Numbered from the stretch's first letter, positions 8,787 to 15,756 are shown. The stretch: DNA of 34,639 bases from Clostridium sp. 27_14 (GCA_001916035.1 MNRQ01000027.1:1-34639); one strand, 5' to 3'. Numbers and translations are program-made. Notes: generated from the letters alone by a model not told the origin.

Positions 8787-11015
8787 ATGATAGCAGAAGT
8801 CATAATAAATAGAACAGCAAAAAAATTAAATAGAACATTTGACTATCAAATACCAAAAGAAATGGAAGAATACATATATGTTGGAACAAAAGTATTAGTA
8901 CCATTTGGAAGAGCAAAAAAATTAGAAGAAGGATTTGTAGTAGGATTTAAAGAAAATACAGAATATGAAGTAAAAGAAATAGCAAAGATAGAAGAAAATT
9001 TAACTGAAAAGCAAATAGAATTAGCAAAATGGATGTCAAAGAAATATTACTGTAATGTAACGGATTGCATAAAATTAATGCAAACACCAGGAACTAGAAC
9101 AAAAGAAAATAAAATAAAAGATAAGACAATAAATAGCGTATATTTAAAAAAAGAAGTAGAAGAGATAGAATATGAAATACAGAGTGGAATGATAAAATCG
9201 GAGAAACATCAAAGAGTATTGAATTTTGTGAAAAACAATGAAGGTGCCACAATACCAGAAATAGAAAGTTTTACAGATTGTTCAAGGGCAATAGTAAATA
9301 CATTAATAAAAAATGGATATTTGGAAATAGTAGAACAGACAGTTAAAAGAGATCCATTGGCAAATAAGCAAATTGAACATATTGAAAAACTTATATTAAA
9401 TGATGAGCAACTACAAGCATATAATAGTGTAAGACAAGCTATTAAAGAAAATAGATTTGAGGAATTTTTATTGTTTGGAGTAACAGGTTCTGGAAAAACA
9501 GAAATCTATTTGCAATTGATAGAGGAGATAGTAAAAGAAAGTAAATCTGCGATAATGTTAGTGCCGGAAATTTCACTTACTCCACAAATGATAGAAAGAT
9601 TTATAGCAAGATTTGGAAAAGAGCAAATAGCTGTATTACATAGCAAACTTTCAATAGGAGAAAGACATGATGAGTGGGAAAGAATAAGAGAAAATAAAGC
9701 TAAAATAATTATAGGCGCGAGGTCAGCAATATTTGCTCCAATACCGAATTTAGGACTAATAATAATAGATGAAGAACATGATAGTTCATATAAATCAGAG
9801 TCAAGTCCTAGATATGATGCAAAAGAAGTGGCTTTGCAAATTGCACAAGATAATAAAATTCCATTATTGTTAGGAAGTGCAACTCCAGATATATCAACAT
9901 ATTATAATGCGACAGAGGGAAACAATATAACTCTTTTAGAATTGACAAAAAGAGCAAATAATGCACAGTTACCTAAAGTGGAAATAGTAGATTTAAAGCA
10001 AGAATTGGCAACTGGAAATCGTTCAATGTTAAGTAGAGAATTGTATAAAGATATAGAAGAAAATTTGAAAAATAAACAGCAGACTATATTATTTTTAAAT
10101 CGTAGAGGTTTTTCAACTTTTATAATGTGCAGGGAATGTGGGTATACTGTGAAGTGTGATAATTGTAATGTAAGTATGACATATCATGGTTATGAAAACA
10201 AATTAAAATGCCATTATTGTGGAGCAGAAAAGCCAGTGGTGACTAAATGTCCAGAATGTGGAAGTGAAAAAATAAGATATTTTGGCACAGGAACTCAAAA
10301 ACTTGAACAGGAGATTATAAAACAGTTTCCTGGAAGTACTACAATAAGAATGGATGTAGATACAGTAAGTAAAAAGAATTCGCATGAACAAATTTTAAAT
10401 AAATTTAAAAATGAAAATATAGATATTTTGATAGGAACACAGATGGTTGTTAAAGGACATCATTTTCCAAATGTTACATTAGTTGGAGTTATTGCTGCTG
10501 ATAGTTCTTTGAATATAGATGATTATAGGGCAACAGAAAGGACATTTCAAATTTTGACTCAAGTGGCAGGTAGAGCAGGAAGAGGTGAGTTACCTGGAAA
10601 GGTTATAATACAAACATATAACCCGGAAAACTTTAGTATACAAGCTGCTCAAAAGCAAGATTATTTGGAATTTTATGAAACAGAATTAGCTTTGAGAAAA
10701 CAGTTGAAATATCCGCCGTTTTGCGATATAATAGTAATGAAGTTTGAAGGAAAAAATGAAAATATGATAAAACAATTAAGTTTAGAGAGCTATAATTTTT
10801 TGTGTGCTAAGAAATTTGATTGTGTTCAAGTTTTTAGACCTGCTCCTGCTCCTATTGATAAGATTCAAAATAGATTTAGATGGAGAATTATTATGAAAGG
10901 GATTCTAGATTCTAAGTTTAATGGAGCTTGCAATGAGTTGTTGAGTCAGATTTATATGAGAGATGTTAAAGATGTTAGGGTTAGTTTTGATGTTAATCCT
11001 AATAATATGGTTTAG
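8787..11015 (+). CDS. priA: Primosomal protein N' (replication restart helicase PriA)
   Basis: The product is 742 residues from ATG 8787, preceded by AAAAAGGAG. An ATG ten codons upstream (8757) lies in the ftsH terminator and is not favoured. Visible parts are the N-terminal 3'-binding domain (IAEVIINRTAKKLNRTFDYQIP), Walker A GVTGSGKTEIY (about 231), the DEEH box (IIDEEHDSSYK, about 327), eight zinc-ligand cysteines as CxxC pairs between about 445 and 495 (CRECG, CDNC, CHYCG, CPECG), and helicase motifs V/VI (IGTQMVVKGHHFP, QVAGRAGRG). It reloads the replisome at stalled forks. Its TAG stop is part of a repeat copy. Confidence 0.95.
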   Translation: MIAEVIINRTAKKLNRTFDYQIPKEMEEYIYVGTKVLVPFGRAKKLEEGFVVGFKENTEYEVKEIAKIEENLTEKQIELAKWMSKKYYCNVTDCIKLMQTPGTRTKENKIKDKTINSVYLKKEVEEIEYEIQSGMIKSEKHQRVLNFVKNNEGATIPEIESFTDCSRAIVNTLIKNGYLEIVEQTVKRDPLANKQIEHIEKLILNDEQLQAYNSVRQAIKENRFEEFLLFGVTGSGKTEIYLQLIEEIVKESKSAIMLVPEISLTPQMIERFIARFGKEQIAVLHSKLSIGERHDEWERIRENKAKIIIGARSAIFAPIPNLGLIIIDEEHDSSYKSESSPRYDAKEVALQIAQDNKIPLLLGSATPDISTYYNATEGNNITLLELTKRANNAQLPKVEIVDLKQELATGNRSMLSRELYKDIEENLKNKQQTILFLNRRGFSTFIMCRECGYTVKCDNCNVSMTYHGYENKLKCHYCGAEKPVVTKCPECGSEKIRYFGTGTQKLEQEIIKQFPGSTTIRMDVDTVSKKNSHEQILNKFKNENIDILIGTQMVVKGHHFPNVTLVGVIAADSSLNIDDYRATERTFQILTQVAGRAGRGELPGKVIIQTYNPENFSIQAAQKQDYLEFYETELALRKQLKYPPFCDIIVMKFEGKNENMIKQLSLESYNFLCAKKFDCVQVFRPAPAPIDKIQNRFRWRIIMKGILDSKFNGACNELLSQIYMRDVKDVRVSFDVNPNNMV

Positions 11016-11062
11016 TTGGAAAACAATTAGAATTTTGACTACGTCAAACATCATTTTAGATT
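11012..11062 (+). repeat. Single-arm copy of the palindromic repeat at the priA-def junction
   Basis: TTAGTTGGAAAACAATTAG, then AATTTTGACTACGTCAAACA, matches the left arm at 6692-6740, including the TAGTTG tip that again provides a stop codon (priA TAG, 11013-11015). It ends right before the def ribosome binding site. Confidence 0.7.
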
Positions 11063-11083
11063 TAGAAAGGGTGAGTGAGAAAA

Positions 11084-11566
11084 ATGGCTATAAGAACTAT
11101 AAGACTTGAAGGTGATGAGATATTACATAAGAAATCAAAAGAAGTTGATAAAATAGATGAAAGAGTAGTAGAATTAGTAAATGATATGATTGAAACAATG
11201 CATAAATATAATGGTGTGGGTCTTGCTGCTGTCCAAGTAGGTGTTTTGAAAAGAATCGTTGTTATAGATTTATATGATGATAATGGACCAATTGTTTTAA
11301 TAAATCCTAAAATAATTAAAACAAAGGGAGAACAAGAAGTTGAAGAAGGATGTTTGAGTTTTCCTAATAAATTTGCTAAAATTGTTAGACCTGCAGAAGT
11401 TGTTGCAGATTATACAGATTTAGAAGGTAATTTGATAAGAGTTAAGGCTAAAGAACTTTTAGCTCAGGCTATTTGCCACGAACTTGACCATTTGGATGGA
11501 CAACTTTTTGTTGATAAAATTATTCCAGGTACTTTGGAGTATGTGGAACCAGAGGAAAATAAATAG
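11084..11566 (+). CDS. def: Peptide deformylase
   Basis: The 160-residue enzyme removes the formyl group from nascent N-terminal methionine. All three signature motifs are present: GVGLAAVQVG (motif 1), EGCLSFP (motif 2, with the metal-ligand Cys near 90) and HELDH (motif 3, about 132-136). The start is ATG 11084, giving the usual MAIRTIR beginning, with GGTGAG nine bases upstream; GTG codons at 11071 and 11075 are in or next to the SD and less likely. It lies near fmt, which adds the formyl group. Confidence 0.95.
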   Translation: MAIRTIRLEGDEILHKKSKEVDKIDERVVELVNDMIETMHKYNGVGLAAVQVGVLKRIVVIDLYDDNGPIVLINPKIIKTKGEQEVEEGCLSFPNKFAKIVRPAEVVADYTDLEGNLIRVKAKELLAQAICHELDHLDGQLFVDKIIPGTLEYVEPEENK

Positions 11567-11568
11567 TA

Positions 11569-11601
11569 AGGTGTTTTTGGGGCCGGACTCAAAAAACACC
11601 T
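11569..11601 (+). terminator. Hairpin directly after def
   Basis: AGGTGTTTTT (11569-11578) pairs with AAAAACACCT (11592-11601) around a GC-rich loop (GGGGCCGGACTCA). No good T-tract follows, so it may be a 3'-protecting hairpin or a weak terminator. Confidence 0.5.
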
Positions 11602-11654
11602 ATCATATTTGAATAACTAAAATATGAAAATAGTAAAAAAGAAATTATAATAAT

Positions 11655-11707
11655 AAAAGTCTATTGTGTAAAAATATTATAGGGTTTACTAATAGGCTTT
11701 TTTATCA
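11655..11707 (+). terminator. Rho-independent terminator between def and fmt
   Basis: AAAAGTCTATT (11655-11665) pairs with AATAGGCTTTT (11691-11701, one G-U pair), followed by TTATC. The sequence resembles the terminator after fmt (AAAAGTCTA...TAGACTTTT). Confidence 0.65.
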
Positions 11708-11775
11708 TATAGAAGATATAAAGTATGGTTTCTATAGATAGAAGAGGAAGCAAGAAGTTTTGAAAAAAACATTTT

Positions 11776-11812
11776 ATTTCGCAAAAATAAAAATATTTAC
11801 TTTTTGCGAAAT
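11776..11812. promoter_or_regulatory. Perfect 12-bp inverted repeat upstream of the fmt promoter
   Basis: ATTTCGCAAAAA (11776-11787) and TTTTTGCGAAAT (11801-11812) are perfectly complementary with a 13-bp AT-only spacer. The repeat ends 12 bp before the predicted -35 box, a position suited to an operator or to a terminator of incoming transcription. Confidence 0.55.
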
Positions 11813-11824
11813 GAGTAAAAAAGA

Positions 11825-11853
11825 TTGCCATTAATTATATTTTATAGTAAAAT
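11825..11853 (+). promoter_or_regulatory. Predicted fmt promoter
   Basis: TTGCCA (11825-11830) and TAAAAT (11848-11853) are separated by 17 bp, placing a start near 11860, 50 nt before the fmt ATG. Confidence 0.55.
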
Positions 11854-11910
11854 ATGAATATGTAAAGTAAAGAAGATTTGAAAAATGTAAAAAATGAAAG
11901 GAAATAGAAT

Positions 11911-12837
11911 ATGAAAGTTATATTTATGGGAACACCAGATTTTGCAATGGAAAGTTTAAAAGCATTAAATGAAGAAGGATACGAGATATTAAGTGTAGTA
12001 ACAAATCCAGATAGACCAAAAGGAAGAGGAATGAAAATAATAGCTTCACCTGTAAAACAATATGCAGAAGAAAATGGAATGAAAATATATCAACCACAAA
12101 AAGTGAAAGGAAATATAGAATTTATAGAAGAATTGAAAAGTCAAAATCCAGATGTTATATGTGTTGTAGCTTATGGAAAATTGTTACCTAAAGAAATTTT
12201 AGAAATACCTAAATATGGTTGTATAAATGTTCATGGGTCATTATTACCAAAATATAGAGGTGCAGCACCTATACAATGGTCAGTGTTGAATGGAGATAAA
12301 ACAACAGGAGTTACAACAATATATATGGATGAAGGTATGGATTCAGGTGACATGATTTTAAAGGAAGAAGTTAAAATAGGAGAATATGAGACGACAGGAG
12401 AATTGTGGGATAGATTATCAAAAGTGGGAGCACATTTATTAGTGAAAACTTTGAAGGAAATAGGGGCTGGAACTGCCAAAAGAGAAAAACAAGATGATGA
12501 TTTTACAATGGCACCAATGCTAAATAAATCAATGGCACAAATTGATTGGGAAAATCGATCAGCAGAACAGATTAAGAATCTTATAAGAGGGTTAAATCCT
12601 ATAATGGGAGCATACACTTATGTAAACAACAAAAAGTTAAAAATATGGAAAGCTGAGTTAAAGCCATATACAGAAAATGTTAAAGATTTAAAAAATGGGG
12701 ATGTGGTTCTAGCAGATAGCAAGAAAGGTTTAGAGTTTAAAGCAAAAGATGGTATAATTAGAGCTATTGAAGTTCAAGGTGACAATGGGAAAAGAATGAA
12801 GGCAGAAGAATATTTAAGGGGAAATACTATAATTTGA
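11911..12837 (+). CDS. fmt: Methionyl-tRNA formyltransferase
   Basis: The 308-residue enzyme transfers the formyl group from 10-formyl-tetrahydrofolate to initiator Met-tRNA. It starts MKVIFMGTPDFA, has the hallmark NVHGSLLPKYRGAAPIQW (from about residue 104, with catalytic Asn/His), then TTIYMDEGMDSGDMI with the catalytic Asp, and a C-terminal OB-type tRNA-binding domain from about 205. Length is normal. ATG 11911 follows GAAAGGAAATAG. Although def usually lies directly upstream in an operon, a terminator and a promoter separate them here. Confidence 0.95.
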   Translation: MKVIFMGTPDFAMESLKALNEEGYEILSVVTNPDRPKGRGMKIIASPVKQYAEENGMKIYQPQKVKGNIEFIEELKSQNPDVICVVAYGKLLPKEILEIPKYGCINVHGSLLPKYRGAAPIQWSVLNGDKTTGVTTIYMDEGMDSGDMILKEEVKIGEYETTGELWDRLSKVGAHLLVKTLKEIGAGTAKREKQDDDFTMAPMLNKSMAQIDWENRSAEQIKNLIRGLNPIMGAYTYVNNKKLKIWKAELKPYTENVKDLKNGDVVLADSKKGLEFKAKDGIIRAIEVQGDNGKRMKAEEYLRGNTII

Positions 12838-12930
12838 AAGTATGATAAATTATAGAGAAACAAGAGTTTTATTAAAAATATTAGTTATAATCAAAAAGAT
12901 ATATTTGTGAAGACAATATATAAATAGTGG

Positions 12931-12979
12931 AAAAGTCTAATGGGAGATATTATAAAGTGTCTACTACTAGACTTTTTTT
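12931..12979 (+). terminator. Rho-independent terminator after fmt
   Basis: AAAAGTCTA (12931-12939) pairs with TAGACTTTT (12968-12976), followed by further T residues (TTTG). Confidence 0.75.
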
Positions 12980-13109
12980 GTAAGTAAGTTTTATATATGA
13001 AGATAGTTAATAATAAGTTAGAAAATGTATAAAAAATAAAAGGTGCATTTTTAGTTTGTTCTATAAAACTTAATTGTATGATAAGATATTAAAACAAAGA
13101 AAATAAAAA

Positions 13110-13187
13110 ACTTTTTTAGAGTTTTTTCTAAAAGCATAAAGGATAAAAAGAAAAAATTATGCTTTAGGAAAACTTTACTAAAAAAGT
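13110..13187. repeat. Long imperfect inverted repeat (about 30-bp arms)
   Basis: The arm at 13110-13139 (starting ACTTTTTTAGAG, ending TAAAAGCATAA) is nearly complementary to 13157-13187 (starting TTATGCTTTAGG, ending CTAAAAAAGT), with a purine-rich 17-nt loop. It lies in a non-coding stretch between fmt and the prepilin fragment. It may be the remnant of a palindromic element or an RNA stem-loop in the pilin leader. Confidence 0.6.
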
Positions 13188-13192
13188 CATAA

Positions 13193-13364
13193 TTAAGTTA
13201 TAAACTTAAATAAAAATATATACTTAATTTTATAGCATATACCAACAAAAAAAGCAATATTAAGTTTAAAAAAAAAATGTAGAAAAATATATAAAAAATC
13301 AAAAAAATCGTTGATACTGTAAGTAAATACGATTTTTTATTTTTTTATTAAGTTTATAACTTAA
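13193..13364. repeat. 172-bp segment bounded by ~25-bp inverted repeats
   Basis: The left end (13193-13217, TTAAGTTATAAACTTAA then ATAAAAATA) and the right end (13340-13364, TATTTTTTTA then TTAAGTTTATAACTTAA) are inverted copies with about two differences. Each end is itself a near-perfect 17-bp palindrome. The segment lies directly before the SD of the prepilin-like gene and contains the hairpin at 13302-13338. No coding sequence is seen in it. Confidence 0.6.
13302..13345 (+). terminator. Terminator-like hairpin upstream of the prepilin fragment
   Basis: AAAAAATCGT (13302-13311) pairs with ACGATTTTTT (13329-13338), followed by ATTTTTTT. As it sits only 55 nt before the start of the prepilin fragment, it may act as a leader attenuator rather than end an upstream gene. 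Confidence 0.6.
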
Positions 13365-13392
13365 TAAAAAAATCAAAGGAGGAATGTAGAAA

Positions 13393-13491
13393 ATGAACAG
13401 AAAAAGGAAAAACGCAAGAGGAATCACGCTAATAGCATTAGTAATAACAATAATTGTACTATTAATATTAGCAGGAATAACAAATATATAA
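13393..13491 (+). pseudogene. Truncated type IV prepilin-like gene at the prophage border
   Basis: ATG 13393 with AAAGGAGG upstream opens a 32-residue frame: a basic leader (MNRKRKNARG) followed by ITLIALVITIIVLLILAGIT, the class-III prepilin N-terminal cleavage/methylation segment, except that the +5 Glu typical of pilins is replaced by Ala, as is common in clostridial pseudopilin-like proteins. The frame then stops (TAA TAA) with no globular domain. Good translation signals but loss of the whole body suggest the gene was cut by prophage insertion, with the rest perhaps at the far border. A short stand-alone peptide cannot be excluded. Confidence 0.6.
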
Positions 13492-13493
13492 TA

Positions 13494-13560
13494 AAATGCT
13501 GATATTTCAAGGGGTTGAAGTCTTGATATTCAGCATTTGTTATTAATTTGTTATTAATTT
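13494..13560. other. Border region: integrase terminator hairpin and candidate att site
   Basis: AAATGCTGATATTTCAA (13494-13510) pairs with TTGATATTCAGCATTT (13523-13538) around GGGGTTGAAGTC. On the minus strand it is followed by TATTATATA, so it can terminate integrase transcription. Immediately right is a tandem direct repeat of TTTGTTATTAA (about 13536-13557), a plausible integrase arm or core site. The att core cannot be defined because the other prophage end is not in the window. Confidence 0.45.
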
Positions 13561-13578
13561 ATAAGAATTTATAGAAGT

Positions 13579-14832
13579 TTATGATGTTTTTCTAATATTA
13601 TTTAACACAATAATTTTTCCAGTTTTATATGTTACAAGTTTTATTGCTTCAATTTTTTCCTCTATGTAAATATGATTATAAGTATCACTTCCAATATTAC
13701 CATTTTTGTGACCTATAATAGAATTTATTATTGTTTGTTTTATATTTAATCTTTGTAATTCTGTTTCAAGTGTATGTCTACCACAATGAGCAGTTTTGTT
13801 TGCTAGGAATGGGTGGTTGCCTCTGAAATATAATCTATAATAAGTGTTATAGTCTGCATAAAAGAGTCTTTTACCGTTAGATTTCATAAATAAAAAATCG
13901 TTATTTTCATTATAATACTTTTCAAAAATGGACTTAATATCAGGGTGTATAGGGATTTCTCTGTTAATACCATTTGCAGTTTTTATACCTCCAACAAAAA
14001 AACCTTCTTTTAAATGAATGTTTTTAGTGTAAAGAAAGAATAATTCTTCCGCACGACATCCAGTATAAATGGCAAGTAAAAGGATATTTCTAACGAGATC
14101 TTCTTTATCATTATCGGTTTGGATTTTCCATAAATAGTCAATTTGATCATAAGTGAATGGCATTTTTTTATTTTTTTGAATATGTGAACCAGTTGCTTTT
14201 AATGTGTCAGTATATTTTTTGTCAATAATATCTTCATTATATGCATATTTATCCATATTTTTTAATAAAGTAATACATTGTTTTATAGATGATGGAGTTT
14301 TGCCATTTAAAAATGATTGAAAATCTGATGTTCTTAATTCTCTATAAATTTTATCATAAAGTTCTTCGGAATGATTATAGGCATTTATCATATTTAATGA
14401 ACTATGTAATGCAAATTTACCATTACCAGGCTTAATGTGCTTCTCTCTTTCAATTTGCATTTCTTCTTTAGTTGGAAATAGATTGTTTTTCATTTCTTCA
14501 AAAACTTGCTTAAAAGTATAGTTTCTTTTGTTTTTTCTATGTATATTTGCACTTATGATATTAACAGGTACAAGAGGATATGGAACTTTAGGAAAGAATG
14601 CAATCCTGTCATATTTATTTTGTTTTATTTTTAATGGTATAGGGTTTTTATGGTATATTTCTAAACATACCAAAGCATCTAATTGTTCTTCAAAAGTATC
14701 GATATCATAGTACAATGGTTTACCATATAAATCTTTACCTATTAATATTCTTGCAGCATAAGGTTTTTGACGACCTTTCCCTAAAAAAGCTACTGTCCCT
14801 GTTCCATTTGCTCTTTTTTTCATAATTTTCAT
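13579..14832 (-). CDS. int: Prophage tyrosine recombinase (integrase)
   Basis: The 417-residue phage-type integrase catalyses insertion and excision. It has an N-terminal arm-binding region (GTGTVAFLGKGRQKPYAARI), a core-binding domain (about 130-215) and a catalytic domain with Arg in YTGCRAEELFFLY (about 259), the HxxR box HCGRH (about 347-351), GHKN and the nucleophile Tyr near TYNHIYIEE (about 385). The start at 14832 follows GGAGGT at nine bases. It faces the host border, as usual for integrases next to attL. It is divergent from the predicted sRNA promoter. Confidence 0.92.
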   Translation of the reverse strand: MKIMKKRANGTGTVAFLGKGRQKPYAARILIGKDLYGKPLYYDIDTFEEQLDALVCLEIYHKNPIPLKIKQNKYDRIAFFPKVPYPLVPVNIISANIHRKNKRNYTFKQVFEEMKNNLFPTKEEMQIEREKHIKPGNGKFALHSSLNMINAYNHSEELYDKIYRELRTSDFQSFLNGKTPSSIKQCITLLKNMDKYAYNEDIIDKKYTDTLKATGSHIQKNKKMPFTYDQIDYLWKIQTDNDKEDLVRNILLLAIYTGCRAEELFFLYTKNIHLKEGFFVGGIKTANGINREIPIHPDIKSIFEKYYNENNDFLFMKSNGKRLFYADYNTYYRLYFRGNHPFLANKTAHCGRHTLETELQRLNIKQTIINSIIGHKNGNIGSDTYNHIYIEEKIEAIKLVTYKTGKIIVLNNIRKTS

Positions 14833-14875
14833 AATAAAAATACCTCCAATTTTATAATTTATTTTTAATAAACTA

Positions 14876-14904
14876 TTGAAAAGTGAAAGTATTTTTTGTA
14901 TAAT
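14876..14904 (+). promoter_or_regulatory. Promoter of the predicted sRNA, framed by an inverted repeat
   Basis: TTGAAA (14876-14881) and a perfect TATAAT (14899-14904) are 17 bp apart on the plus strand, pointing away from int. Inverted repeats CTATTGAAAAGTGAA (14873-14887) and TTCACTTTTAATAG (14914-14927) flank the -10 box; they match in all but one base and look like operator half-sites that could also act on int. Confidence 0.7.
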
Positions 14905-14910
14905 ATTAGT

Positions 14911-14998
14911 ACATTCACTTTTAATAGTGTTTGCAAGGAATAAATGTATCGGTTCGTGGTAAAATTGATTACATCTATTCCTTATTTTTTTATTTATT
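14911..14998 (+). ncRNA. Predicted antisense regulatory sRNA of the lysogeny region
   Basis: Between the promoter at 14876-14904 and a strong terminator there is room for an RNA of about 85 nt with no reading frame of note. It folds as a small hairpin CACT/AGTG (14916-14928) and a terminator stem of 13 pairs and one mismatch (14935-14948 with 14970-14983), followed by ATTTTTTTATTT. The 21-nt loop carries CGGTTCGTGGT. Bases 14945-14960 (TGTATCGGTTCGTGGT) are a perfect complement of 15741-15756 in the early mRNA, just before the excisionase-like gene. The loop contains UUCG, which fits the YUNR U-turn common in antisense RNAs. Both RNA and target are predictions. The hairpin can also end the repressor transcript on the other strand. 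Confidence 0.62.
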
Positions 14999-15358
14999 CT
15001 TATTTTGTTTTTTCTTATTCTTTAAAAATTCAGCAAATCGCCTTAATTCTTCAATATCATTATCATCAAGTCCTTCTGTATCAATGTTATTTTTTGAAAC
15101 AAAATTAGAATTTTTATTTTTTTCATATTCCGCTAAATCAGCATAACCAGCTTTAACATATAAATCCAAGTAACTAACTCCATATACTGAAGCTAATTTT
15201 TTCAAAACTACTGCACTGGCTCTGCGGTGTCCATTTTCTACAAGAGATAAGTAGCTATTTGAAACTTTAGCTAATTCATATACCTCTCTAGTGGATAATC
15301 CTTTATTTTCTCGTAATTTTTTTAGATATAGGCCCATTTCTTTAAGAGACATTTCCAT
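14990..15358 (-). CDS. CI-like prophage repressor (XRE-family HTH)
   Basis: The 122-residue protein has an N-terminal helix-turn-helix of the XRE class (about residues 8-65: LKKLRENKGLSTREVYELAK...SNSYLSLVENGHR...LKKLASVYGVS) and a short acidic C-terminus with a basic tail, without the LexA-like peptidase domain. The start is set at ATG 15358, eight bases past GGAGG; six more codons upstream have no SD. It is divergent from the Cro-like gene across a 140-bp operator region, the classic switch layout, and probably keeps the early promoter shut. Confidence 0.85.
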   Translation of the reverse strand: MEMSLKEMGLYLKKLRENKGLSTREVYELAKVSNSYLSLVENGHRRASAVVLKKLASVYGVSYLDLYVKAGYADLAEYEKNKNSNFVSKNNIDTEGLDDNDIEELRRFAEFLKNKKKQNKNK

Positions 15359-15380
15359 AATGATTCCTCCAATCAATAAT

Positions 15381-15409
15381 ATTATATCATTTATGATTAC
15401 TTTTGTAAA
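15381..15409 (-). promoter_or_regulatory. Repressor promoter (PRM/PL-like)
   Basis: On the minus strand TTTACA (15404-15409) and TATAAT (15381-15386) are 17 bp apart. ATCAT-TT-ATGAT (15387-15398), a dyad inside the spacer, is a candidate operator. Confidence 0.72.
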
Positions 15410-15437
15410 GAATTTTATAAAAATTATTAAAAAAGTG

Positions 15438-15465
15438 TTGACAAATGAAATTTATATGATATAAT
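15438..15465 (+). promoter_or_regulatory. Early rightward promoter (PR-like)
   Basis: TTGACA (15438-15443) and TATAAT (15460-15465) are perfect consensus boxes 16 bp apart, about 27 nt before the SD of the Cro-like gene. The ATGATAT sequence at the -10 also occurs at the repressor -10, hinting at shared operator half-sites. Confidence 0.85.
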
Positions 15466-15498
15466 GCTTTCAAAAGAAAACAGGAAGGAGATGAAAAA

Positions 15499-15741
15499 AT
15501 GGCAAATAGAACTATAATACTTAAGGACGCGGAAATATTTAAAAACATTATAACTAAAGAAGGATTTTCTTACAGACAGCTGGCAAAAGAAGCGGATTGT
15601 TCACAAACTCAAATTAGTTTAATAGCTAATGGGGAAAGAAATCCTAGTCCAGAACTAGCAGTTAATATTTGTAGAGTACTTAACAGGCAATTTGATGATA
15701 TTTTTTTTATAAAAAGTGATTTCAAAAGAAATCAAAAATAA
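15499..15741 (+). CDS. Cro-like XRE-family HTH regulator
   Basis: The 80-residue protein is almost only a helix-turn-helix: FKNIITKEGFSYRQLAKEAD, then SQTQISLIANGERNPSPELA. ATG 15499 follows AGGAAGGAG. As the first gene of the rightward early operon opposite the repressor, it likely sets the lytic/lysogenic choice. Its stop codon (TAA, 15739-15741) touches the predicted sRNA target, so pairing there would cover the end of this frame. Confidence 0.82.
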   Translation: MANRTIILKDAEIFKNIITKEGFSYRQLAKEADCSQTQISLIANGERNPSPELAVNICRVLNRQFDDIFFIKSDFKRNQK

Positions 15742-15756
15742 CCACGAACCGATACA
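15741..15756 (+). promoter_or_regulatory. Predicted sRNA target in the early mRNA
   Basis: ACCACGAACCGATACA is an exact reverse complement of sRNA bases 14945-14960. It follows a small hairpin (GATTTC AAAA GAAATC, 15718-15733), is otherwise in an A-rich, unpaired context, and ends nine bases before the AGAGGGTGAG ribosome binding site of the next gene. Confidence 0.62.

Noticed and set aside
14931..15146. A 71-codon plus-strand frame opposite the repressor
   Set aside because: It is antisense to the repressor, begins in the sRNA terminator stem and has no SD.
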